Shown here one piece after another: positions 7,395 to 13,280 of a DNA stretch of 13,899 bases (positions within the stretch are counted from its first letter, which is position 1; each line of letters starts with the position of its first letter). Both the position numbers and the translations under genes were made by a program. A model generated the notes under the pieces. That model was not told the origin of the DNA. It saw only the letters and a list, made by a program, of their open reading frames with translations, and ran no database searches. The stretch is taken from the NCBI GenBank assembly GCA_903912795.1, contig CAIWIS010000076.1, positions 1 through 13,899 of the forward strand, given 5' to 3'. This DNA is from an uncultured Bacteroidales bacterium (GTDB taxonomy: Bacteria > Bacteroidota > Bacteroidia > Bacteroidales > Paludibacteraceae).

Positions 7395-7465
7395 TGTCTC
7401 ATGGTGTAATGGTAGCACTGCAGTTTTTGGTTCTGCCTGTCTAAGTTCGAATCTTGGTGAGACAA
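7395..7465 (+). tRNA. tRNA-Gln (anticodon TTG)
   Basis: This is a 71-nt cloverleaf. The acceptor stem TGTCTCA pairs with TGAGACA, the D-arm holds TAATGGTAGCAC, the anticodon loop is TTTTGGT with anticodon TTG, and the T-arm is CTAAG-TTCGAAT-CTTGG. The discriminator base is A and CCA is not encoded. The anticodon stem has a T-T apposition at 31:39, shared with the second copy. It decodes CAA (and CAG by wobble). Confidence 0.97.
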
Positions 7466-7476
7466 CAACAAAAAAA

Positions 7477-7514
7477 TAAACGGTTGATATTCCCTGTTGA
7501 ATTTCAACCGTTTA
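7477..7514 (-). terminator. Hairpin between the two tRNAs, oriented as a minus-strand terminator
   Basis: Arms 7477-7487 and 7504-7514 are perfect 11-bp complements (TAAACGGTTGA) around a 16-nt loop. Read on the minus strand, a T-rich run (seven Ts after one or two stem bases) follows the stem. On the plus strand no T-run follows. It therefore has terminator form only for antisense transcription. In the tRNA precursor it could alternatively guide processing. Confidence 0.55.
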
Positions 7515-7557
7515 CTGTAAAAAACAATCTCCAAATTTTTAATTATTAATTAATTAT

Positions 7558-7628
7558 TGTCTTATGGTGTAATGGTAGCACTGCAGTTTCTGGATCTGCC
7601 TGTCTAGGTTCGAGTCCTGGTAAGACAA
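7558..7628 (+). tRNA. tRNA-Gln (anticodon CTG)
   Basis: This 71-nt cloverleaf is closely similar to the copy at 7395. The acceptor stem TGTCTTA pairs with TAAGACA, the anticodon loop is TTCTGGA with anticodon CTG, the T-arm is CTAGG-TTCGAGT-CCTGG, the discriminator is A and CCA is not encoded. It decodes CAG. The compensating base changes in the acceptor stem and the intact T-arm argue that it is functional. The pair probably arose by tandem duplication. Confidence 0.97.
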
Positions 7629-7643
7629 CAAATAAATCTACGT

Positions 7644-7690
7644 AAATCCCTGATAATCAAATTTGATTGTTGGGGATTTGTGTTTTTTTT
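7644..7690 (+). terminator. Intrinsic terminator of the tRNA-Gln pair
   Basis: AAATCCCTGATAATCAA (7644-7660) pairs with 7663-7679 over up to 17 positions with a few G-U pairs; the innermost pairs must open for the loop. It is followed by TGTG and then eight Ts (7683-7690). It lies 16 bp after the second tRNA. Confidence 0.9.
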
Positions 7691-7778
7691 AAGTACAAAT
7701 TGCATGACACTTGGTTCGCTGTAATTTCATCCAACCACAACTTGAATAAAAAGAACGCCATAATACTTTGTTTTATCT

Positions 7779-7802
7779 ATAAATGACTTATATATCATTC
7801 AT
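7779..7802. promoter_or_regulatory. Candidate HipB operator upstream of hipBA
   Basis: ATAAATGA (7779-7786) and TCATTCAT (7795-7802) are inverted with 7 of 8 matches around an 8-bp AT spacer. The 13-mer covering the right half (7790-7802) recurs as a perfect inverted copy at 7925-7937, across the hipB start codon. Autoregulation by HipB at palindromic operators is known for the family. Assignment to these sites is inference. Confidence 0.3.
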
Positions 7803-7854
7803 AAACGGTGATAAGTGTACTTAATGCATTATATATAAATCAAAATGAAAAATA

Positions 7855-7886
7855 TTTGGAATATCAAATTTAATGTTGTATATTTG
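7855..7886 (+). promoter_or_regulatory. Promoter of the hipBA operon
   Basis: A -33 TTTG (7855-7858) and a -7 TATATTTG (7879-7886) with a 20-bp spacer match the Bacteroidota consensus, 38 bp before the hipB ATG. A small palindrome (ATATT-TGG-AATAT, 7852-7864) covers the -33 element and could be part of an operator. Confidence 0.8.
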
Positions 7887-7924
7887 CAGTGAATATAAGG
7901 CACAAACAATAAATATACTATATT

Positions 7925-8278
7925 ATGAATGATATATCAAGCAATAATTGGTATGCAATGACCGATAAAGGATTAAGTGAAACCATTGGTCATTTTATTC
8001 AGCGCGAACGTATTGGTCAAAACAAATCGCAAAGCGAAGTGGCAAAAGCAGCAGGAGTTAGTAGATCCACGCTAAGTTTGCTTGAGCGTGGCGAGAATGT
8101 ATCTATCAGTAATTTTATTCAAATTTTACGTACCTTAGAGTTGCTTTATATAATGGATGTTTTTAAACCTTTTGACGAAATAAGCCCGATAGCTTATGCT
8201 AAGATGAAAATGAAAACAAGAATACGAGCTCGAAAAAAAAATATTGATGGTAATGTAGTAAGCGATATAGGATGGTAG
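7925..8278 (+). CDS. HipB-like antitoxin, XRE-family HTH protein
   Basis: This 117-residue protein has one helix-turn-helix domain at about 18-75: ETIGHFIQRERI, then QSEVAKAAGVSRSTLSLLERG with the recognition helix near 46-54, and a following helix SNFIQILRTLEL. A basic C-terminal tail follows (KMKMKTRIRARKKN). In HipBA systems such a protein binds the operon's operators, holds the HipA kinase inactive and represses the operon. Its stop overlaps the hipA start by 7 bp (8272-8278), so the two are translationally coupled. The ATG at 7925 lies 38 bp after a consensus promoter. M12 is an alternative start that would keep the HTH intact. Confidence 0.9.
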   Translation: MNDISSNNWYAMTDKGLSETIGHFIQRERIGQNKSQSEVAKAAGVSRSTLSLLERGENVSISNFIQILRTLELLYIMDVFKPFDEISPIAYAKMKMKTRIRARKKNIDGNVVSDIGW

Positions 8279-9576
8279 ACGTTGCAAAAGTAAATTTATG
8301 GGGCGAAACGGTAGGCGCCATACGCTGGGACGAACAACAGCAGCTTGCCAGTTTTCAGTATAACGAAAAATTCATTGCCAAAGGCTGGGATTTGTCGCCA
8401 CTTAAAATGCCTATAAGCAATGGTGACCGCATTTATCGCTTTCCAGAGCTTCGGAAAAGAAAGGACGAATTAGTGTCGACGTTTAAGGGGTTGCCTGGCA
8501 TGTTGGCCGATACTTTGCCCGATAGATATGGTAATCAGTTGATAAATTTGTGGTTGGCTCAAAATGGTCGTCCGCAAAATAGCATGAATCCTGTTGAGCA
8601 ACTTTGTTTTACAGGGTCAAGAGGTATGGGTGCATTGGAGTTTGAGCCATCAAATATGAAATCGGCTGATAGTGTGGATACTATCGAAATTAAAAGTCTG
8701 GTGGAAATTGCACAAAAAATGCTCACCGGAAGAGAAAATTTCAATGTGATGTTGAGTGAACATGAAGAGGAAAAAGCCCTGAGTGAAATCCTGAAAATTG
8801 GTACTTCGGCTGGTGGCGCCAGAGCCAAAGCAGTTATTGCCTACAATAAAACAACAGGTGAAATAAAATCGGGTCAGGCTAATGCTCCCATTGGTTTTGA
8901 ACATTGGTTGCTTAAACTGGATGGTGTAACCGATGCACAATTTGGCGAAAGTTATGGATACGGTAACGTAGAGTTTGCGTATTATTTAATGGCCAAAGAC
9001 TGTGGTATTGATATGATGGATAGTGAGTTATTGGAAGAAAACGGACGTGCTCATTTTATGACAAAACGCTTTGATAGAGATGGCAATGACATAAAACATC
9101 ACATTCAAACATGGTGTGGAATGCAGCATTTGGACTTTCAAGAATTATATAGTTACAGCTACGAACAGTTATTTCAAACTATGCGTTTGCTCCGATTAAC
9201 GTATCCGGAAGCGGAACAAATGTTTAAGCGGATGGTATTCAATGTGTTGGCAACAAACTACGATGACCATACCAAGAATTTTTCGTTTCGATTGAAAAAA
9301 GGCGGTCGTTGGGAGTTGAGTCCGGCTTATGATATTTGCTATTCGTACGACCCGAATAATGTGTGGGTTAATCAGCTAACATTGAGCATTAATGGCAAAC
9401 GTAAAAACATCACTACTGCCGACTTTATGACTATTGCGATAGCAAATAACATTAAAAAAGCGGAAAAATTGATTGAAGAAATAAAATCCATAGTTCAAGA
9501 TTGGGATCAGTATGCTAAAAAAGCAAATGTAAGACCTGATTTAGCACAATTGATAAAAACAAATTTAAACGTATAA
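8272..9576 (+). CDS. hipA: HipA-type serine/threonine kinase toxin
   Basis: The 434-residue protein has the family's full length. The N-terminal subdomain (about 5-125) holds FKGLPGMLADTLPDRYGNQL (71-90). The kinase body has the Gly-rich SAGGARAK segment at 179-186; S179 is the candidate autophosphorylated serine by analogy with E. coli HipA. Then come HWLLKLDG (211-218), MTKRFDRDG (263-271), the catalytic loop NYDDHTKNFSF (329-339, D332 and N336) and the metal-binding SPAYDI (350-355, D354). All catalytic residues are present, so it should be active. E. coli HipA phosphorylates glutamyl-tRNA synthetase and causes growth arrest and persistence; the target here is not known. It forms an operon with the HipB-like antitoxin upstream, which is the expected order. 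A lipoprotein gene begins 5 bp after its stop. Confidence 0.95.
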   Translation: MVDVAKVNLWGETVGAIRWDEQQQLASFQYNEKFIAKGWDLSPLKMPISNGDRIYRFPELRKRKDELVSTFKGLPGMLADTLPDRYGNQLINLWLAQNGRPQNSMNPVEQLCFTGSRGMGALEFEPSNMKSADSVDTIEIKSLVEIAQKMLTGRENFNVMLSEHEEEKALSEILKIGTSAGGARAKAVIAYNKTTGEIKSGQANAPIGFEHWLLKLDGVTDAQFGESYGYGNVEFAYYLMAKDCGIDMMDSELLEENGRAHFMTKRFDRDGNDIKHHIQTWCGMQHLDFQELYSYSYEQLFQTMRLLRLTYPEAEQMFKRMVFNVLATNYDDHTKNFSFRLKKGGRWELSPAYDICYSYDPNNVWVNQLTLSINGKRKNITTADFMTIAIANNIKKAEKLIEEIKSIVQDWDQYAKKANVRPDLAQLIKTNLNV

Positions 9577-9581
9577 ATGAA

Positions 9582-10427
9582 ATGAAAAGTATGACAAAAT
9601 TTTATCTCCTAGCAGCGTTTGCGATAGTGTTGTGTTCGTGTTCGCCTCGTATTACGACCAATATTGTGCGTAGTATAGCACCTGCTTCAGCAGGTCAAGA
9701 AGTAAAAATTTATTATTTGCAGAGTGAGTTACCCGAAAATGCTACGAAAATCGGACGTATTGATGTTGGTGATAGCGGCTTTACTACAAACTGCAACTAC
9801 GATGCTATGCTTAATGTATTGCTTCAGGAAGCCCGAAAAGTGGGGGCAAATGCTATTTGTATTACCGACCATATTAAACCAAGTCCATTGGGTAGTACTT
9901 GTCATCAGTTTTCGGCATTAGCCTATAATATAGCGCCTCAACCTGAAAAAATTGCTGCCACCGATAACGACACATTACCAAATGGAATAGTATTGACAAA
10001 AGAATTGAAAGACACTATTCAGATTGCAAAAAGTGGAATTGGTTATAGTTATACGTATAAAGGTGAGCGATTAACTCTTACGCAATTAGAATCGTTTTTT
10101 AATAAAAATACCCAGTCGTTCGGGTTATATCAGGCGGCTAAAAGCACTTCTGGTTTTGCAGGTGTAATGAGTTATATTGGTGGTTTTTTTGTTGGTTATG
10201 GTTTGGGAACAGTATTTTATAGGCCAGAACTTGGATTGAAAATGACAGGTATTGGTTGTGGTATATTAGTTGTTACATTGCCCATAGTTAGCGCCTCTCA
10301 TAATCAACTTAAAAAAGCGGTACAAAGCTATAATATGGTCACCAAAAGAACTTCGTATACAATCCCAAAACAACAAATACAACTTACAGCGGTTCAAAAC
10401 GGGGTAGGAGTGGCTATCACATTCTAA
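9582..10427 (+). CDS. Lipoprotein with a hydrophobic C-terminal module, function unknown
   Basis: The 281-residue product begins with a lipoprotein signal peptide: MKSMTKFYLLAAFAIVL, then the lipobox LCSC with lipidated C20. An in-frame ATG at 9591 would give a shorter, equally good signal. Residues 40-117 (KIGRIDVGD, then helix MLNVLLQEARKVGANAICI, with cysteines at 71 and 107) resemble small alpha/beta envelope domains of the RcsF/YbjQ/DUF4156 kind; this is a weak resemblance. Residues 150-281 form a second module: YKGERLTLTQLESFF, glycine-rich hydrophobic segments at about 190-212 and 221-238, LKKAVQSYN, and an end QNGVGVAITF, a layout I associate with uncharacterised Bacteroidota proteins. 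It follows hipA by 5 bp and may be co-transcribed. No functional link to the toxin pair is visible. It converges on thiL with a 6-bp gap. Confidence 0.85.
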   Translation: MKSMTKFYLLAAFAIVLCSCSPRITTNIVRSIAPASAGQEVKIYYLQSELPENATKIGRIDVGDSGFTTNCNYDAMLNVLLQEARKVGANAICITDHIKPSPLGSTCHQFSALAYNIAPQPEKIAATDNDTLPNGIVLTKELKDTIQIAKSGIGYSYTYKGERLTLTQLESFFNKNTQSFGLYQAAKSTSGFAGVMSYIGGFFVGYGLGTVFYRPELGLKMTGIGCGILVVTLPIVSASHNQLKKAVQSYNMVTKRTSYTIPKQQIQLTAVQNGVGVAITF

Positions 10428-10433
10428 AACTAA

Positions 10434-11459
10434 TCATTTCAACGAATTCCAACCTTGCGCCTTTAAACCAATTTCCTCGCCTTCGCGACCAACTAGGTTT
10501 AAGCCAAGTTCGGGTTTAGTGATATGACCTACAATGCCAACATTATCAAGGGCTAAGATTTTTTCGTAATCTTCGATCGAAGCTGTAAAAAGCAATTCGT
10601 AATCTTCGCCACCATTGAGTGCGGCTGTTACTATGCTCATATTTAATTCTTCGGCCATTACCACTGCTTGGTAATTAATTGGAATTTTATCTTCGTACAC
10701 ACGGCAACCTACATTGCTTTGTGTGCAAATATGTATTAATTCAGACGATAATCCATCCGAAATATCCATCATCGACGTGGGAACAATTCCTTTGTCGGCT
10801 AAGGCTTTTATTATGTCCTTGCGCGCTTCGGGTTTAAGTTGGCGCTGTAAAATATAATCTTTATCGTCGAAATCGGGTTGTGCTTCGGTATTAGCCGAAA
10901 ATACAATTTTTTCGCGCTCGAGCAATTGCAATCCCATATATGCAGAGCCCAAATCGCCCGTTACACAAATCAAATCATTTGGTTTAGCTCCATTGCGGTA
11001 TACAATTTTATCCTTCTCGGCTTCGCCAAGGCAGGTTATACTAATTGTAAGTCCAGTGAGCGATGCCGAAGTATCGCCACCCACTAAATCCACATTATAT
11101 GTTTTGCAAGCTAATTGAATGCCTGCGTACAACTCCTCAAGGTCTTCAACCGAAAATCGCTTGGAAACACCCAACGAAACAGTAATTTGTTTGGGCTGAC
11201 CATTCATGGCGTAAATATCCGAAAAATTGACAATAGCAGCCTTGTAACCCAAATGTTTAAGAGGTACGTATACCAAATCAAAATGTACACCTTCGAGCAA
11301 TAAATCAGTGGTAACAAGAATTTGTTTGTCCTTGTAGTCGAGCACAGCAGCATCATCGCCTACACCTTTAAGTGTCGATGCATTTTGGATTATAAATTTG
11401 TCGGTTAAATGTTTAATTAATCCGAATTCGCCATATTGAGCTATTTCTGTACGTTGCAT
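10434..11459 (-). CDS. thiL: Thiamine-monophosphate kinase
   Basis: The enzyme phosphorylates thiamine monophosphate with ATP to thiamine diphosphate, the last step of cofactor synthesis, in the cytoplasm. The 341-residue product belongs to the PurM/ThiL ATP-binding superfamily. It has GVGDDAAV (32-39), VTTD (49-52), the substrate-side EGVHFD (56-61), VNFSDIYAMNG (77-87), VGGDTSAS (126-133), TGDLGSAYMG, DISDGLSSELIHI and GGEDYELLF, all typical of ThiL. The ATG at 11459 gives the usual N-terminus with TEIAQYGEFGLI. No TAnnTTTG promoter is visible in the 177 bp upstream, so it may depend on transcription from rpiB through the mini-hairpin array. It converges on the lipoprotein gene with no room for a separate terminator. 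Confidence 0.97.
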   Translation of the reverse strand: MQRTEIAQYGEFGLIKHLTDKFIIQNASTLKGVGDDAAVLDYKDKQILVTTDLLLEGVHFDLVYVPLKHLGYKAAIVNFSDIYAMNGQPKQITVSLGVSKRFSVEDLEELYAGIQLACKTYNVDLVGGDTSASLTGLTISITCLGEAEKDKIVYRNGAKPNDLICVTGDLGSAYMGLQLLEREKIVFSANTEAQPDFDDKDYILQRQLKPEARKDIIKALADKGIVPTSMMDISDGLSSELIHICTQSNVGCRVYEDKIPINYQAVVMAEELNMSIVTAALNGGEDYELLFTASIEDYEKILALDNVGIVGHITKPELGLNLVGREGEEIGLKAQGWNSLK

Positions 11460-11477
11460 TTTTTTTATTGTTATTTT

Positions 11478-11591
11478 GCCTTCGGCGTTATTTTGTGCTT
11501 CGCACGTTACTTGCTACGTGTTATTGGGCACTTCGTGCGTTATTTAGCCCTGCTTGCGGCAGGCAGGTTCGCGTTAGTGGGTGCTTCGCAC
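11478..11591. repeat. Array of GC-rich mini-hairpins with TTC/GAA loops between rpiB and thiL
   Basis: Small inverted repeats lie at 11478-11486 (GCC-TTC-GGC), 11495-11505 (GTGC-TTC-GCAC), 11528-11538 (GCAC-TTC-GTGC) and 11581-11591 (GTGC-TTC-GCAC), plus a 5-bp stem at 11549-11563 (CCTGC-TTGCG-GCAGG). Most are followed on the plus strand by GTTAT, GTTAC or GTTTT, so the unit reads ATAAC plus hairpin on the minus strand. Two copies contain GCGAAGC on the minus strand, a sequence known to form an unusually stable DNA mini-hairpin. A further loose stem (CACGT/ACGTG) spans 11503-11520. This resembles a dispersed intergenic repeat family. Confidence 0.75.
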
Positions 11592-11605
11592 GTTTTCTTA
11601 TTGGC

Positions 11606-11640
11606 ACATCAGTTGTCAGTTGTCCGTTGTCTAATGTCAA
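11606..11640. repeat. Heptanucleotide tandem repeat (TTGTCNN) at the rpiB stop codon
   Basis: Four consecutive heptamers TTGTCAG, TTGTCCG, TTGTCTA and ATGTCAA (11613-11640) follow a related ACATCAG (11606-11612). The last unit overlaps the rpiB stop codon at 11637-11639. On the minus strand it reads as GACAAC-type repeats, resembling short tandemly repeated heptamers known from intergenic DNA of some bacteria. Confidence 0.6.
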
Positions 11641-12089
11641 CACTGTGGTATTTTATCAATTCTATTTTGGTGACGTCCACCTTCGAAATCAGTAGCGAAA
11701 AACACATCGACCATTTTCAATGCTTGTTCTACGGTTACAAAGCGAGCAGGAAGCGACAAAACATTTGCATTGTTGTGCTGACGTGACAAAGCCACAATTT
11801 CTTCGTTCCAACAAAGGGCGGCTCTAATTCCTTGATGTTTATTTACTGTCATGCTAATTCCATTGCCACTGCCACATATCGATATGCCAAAATCGAACTC
11901 GCCATTTTCAACAGCCGAAGCCATTGGATGTGCAAAATCAGCATAGTCGCAACTTTCGGTTGAATAAGTTCCAAAGTCGTGTAAAGCCATTACATTTTTC
12001 GATTGTAGATATTCAATAACTATGTTTTTTAATTCAAAACCTGCATGGTCAGCGCATAAGGCTATTTTCAATTCGGTAATTCTTTTCAT
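11637..12089 (-). CDS. rpiB: Ribose-5-phosphate isomerase B
   Basis: The enzyme interconverts ribose 5-phosphate and ribulose 5-phosphate in the non-oxidative pentose phosphate pathway. The 150-residue RpiB/LacAB-family protein has ADHAGFELK (13-21), the phosphate and active-site loop ICGSGNGISM with catalytic Cys72 (71-80), HQGIRAALCWNEE, SRQHNNANVLSLPAR (102-116, with the conserved His105) and the usual end TDFEGGRH-x-NRIDKI. The ATG at 12089 is chosen because the family starts a few residues before KIALCADHAG. A TTG at 12101 would add four residues and is preceded at 5 nt by AAGGAG (12107-12112), so it cannot be excluded. It lies 35 bp (from the ATG) after the response regulator and is likely in its operon. 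Confidence 0.96.
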   Translation of the reverse strand: MKRITELKIALCADHAGFELKNIVIEYLQSKNVMALHDFGTYSTESCDYADFAHPMASAVENGEFDFGISICGSGNGISMTVNKHQGIRAALCWNEEIVALSRQHNNANVLSLPARFVTVEQALKMVDVFFATDFEGGRHQNRIDKIPQC

Positions 12090-12124
12090 ATATTCTTTCA
12101 ATTATTCTCCTTAGGGGTTGATTT

Positions 12125-13276
12125 TTAAGCAAACATTTCTACGTCGTCCTGACTTATAGCTTGTCCACCAAGTATGATTAGTCGTTCCACAACGTTTCGT
12201 AGTTCTCGAATATTTCCGGTCCATGAACGTGATTGTAGTTTTGTTAATGCATTTGCATCGAACACCTTGGGTTGAATACCTTGTTCGGTACAAATCAATT
12301 CGCAAAAATGACTCACCAAAAGTGGAATATCTTCTTTGCGCTCGTCGAGCGAGGGTACATGAATTGGGATTACATTTAAGCGATGAAATAAATCTTCGCG
12401 AAAATTACCTGCTTCAATTTCTTTTTTTAGATTTTTATTGGTGGCTGCAAGCACGCGAACATTCACCTTCACACTTTTATCGCTTCCAACGCGAGTGAGT
12501 TCGTTTTCCTGTAATACGCGTAGTACTTTGGTTTGAGCCGAAAGACTCATATCGCCTATTTCGTCCAAAAATATTGTTCCGGTATCGGCTTGTTCAAATT
12601 TCCCTATACGTTGTTTTATGGCCGAAGTAAAAGAGCCTTTTTCGTGTCCAAAAAGTTCGCTTTCAATTAGTTCGGATGGAATGGCAGCACAATTCACTTC
12701 AACAAATGGAGCATTTACTCTGCTACTCATTTCGAATAATAACCGAGCAACAACTTCTTTTCCGGTTCCATTTTCGCCTGTTATTAAAACACGCGCTTCG
12801 GTTGGTGCCACTCGGTCAATCATCATGCGCACTTTTTGTATGGCTGGCGAAGCTCCAATCATTTGATGACGTTTGGCAATTTTCTTTTTTAGATTTTTTG
12901 TTTCTACCACTAATGTGTTTTTATCCAACGCATTGCGTACCGTAATGAGAAGTCGGTTAAGATCAATAGGTTTCTCAATAAAATCAAAAGCACCTTTTTT
13001 GATACATTCTACAGCAGTATCTATATTGCCATGTCCCGAAATCATAATAACAGGCGCTTCAACTTCCGTTACTTTGAGTGCACCGAGGAACTCTATTCCA
13101 TCCATTTCGGGCATTTTTATATCTGAGAAAATGATATCAAATGGCGTAGATTGTGCCACTTCGAGTCCAATTTTTCCATTTTCGGCTAGCTGCACCTGAT
13201 GCTTTTCAAACTCAAGTATATCCTTTAAAGTATTGCGGATACTACGTTCGTCGTCGATAATTAAAATTTTTGCCAT
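12125..13276 (-). CDS. NtrC-type sigma-54 response regulator lacking a DNA-binding domain
   Basis: The 383-residue protein has a receiver domain at 1-115 (IIDDE with D8/D9, phospho-acceptor D52, S80, K102), a linker helix (115-140) and an AAA+ sigma-54 activation domain at 140-370. The AAA+ domain shows Walker A GENGTGKE (167-174), the sigma-54 contact loop GSFTSA (214-219, in place of the canonical GAFTGA), Walker B TIFLDE (234-239), LAATN (277-280 region) and FREDLFHRL (292-300) with the arginine fingers. It ends shortly after NIRELRNVVERL with AISQDDVEMFA, so the Fis-type helix-turn-helix expected at 400-450 is absent. Only 35 bp separates it from the rpiB ATG, so no frameshifted remnant could fit. 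It should hydrolyse ATP and remodel sigma-54 RNA polymerase once phosphorylated, without binding an enhancer directly. No sensor kinase is present in the window. Confidence 0.94.
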   Translation of the reverse strand: MAKILIIDDERSIRNTLKDILEFEKHQVQLAENGKIGLEVAQSTPFDIIFSDIKMPEMDGIEFLGALKVTEVEAPVIMISGHGNIDTAVECIKKGAFDFIEKPIDLNRLLITVRNALDKNTLVVETKNLKKKIAKRHQMIGASPAIQKVRMMIDRVAPTEARVLITGENGTGKEVVARLLFEMSSRVNAPFVEVNCAAIPSELIESELFGHEKGSFTSAIKQRIGKFEQADTGTIFLDEIGDMSLSAQTKVLRVLQENELTRVGSDKSVKVNVRVLAATNKNLKKEIEAGNFREDLFHRLNVIPIHVPSLDERKEDIPLLVSHFCELICTEQGIQPKVFDANALTKLQSRSWTGNIRELRNVVERLIILGGQAISQDDVEMFA

Positions 13277-13280
13277 ACAA

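Noticed and set aside
7307..7534. Minus-strand open frame over the first tRNA
   Set aside because: It runs antisense through the tRNA-Gln gene and its promoter, with no supporting features.
7395..10427. Genomic island inserted at tRNA-Gln carrying hipBA
   Set aside because: No integrase, and no second copy of a tRNA 3' end was found downstream. The two tRNAs are both complete and end at their own terminator.
11436..11786. Plus-strand open frame across the mini-hairpin region
   Set aside because: It overlaps thiL and rpiB antisense, has no recognisable domain or promoter, and its composition reflects the GC-rich hairpins.
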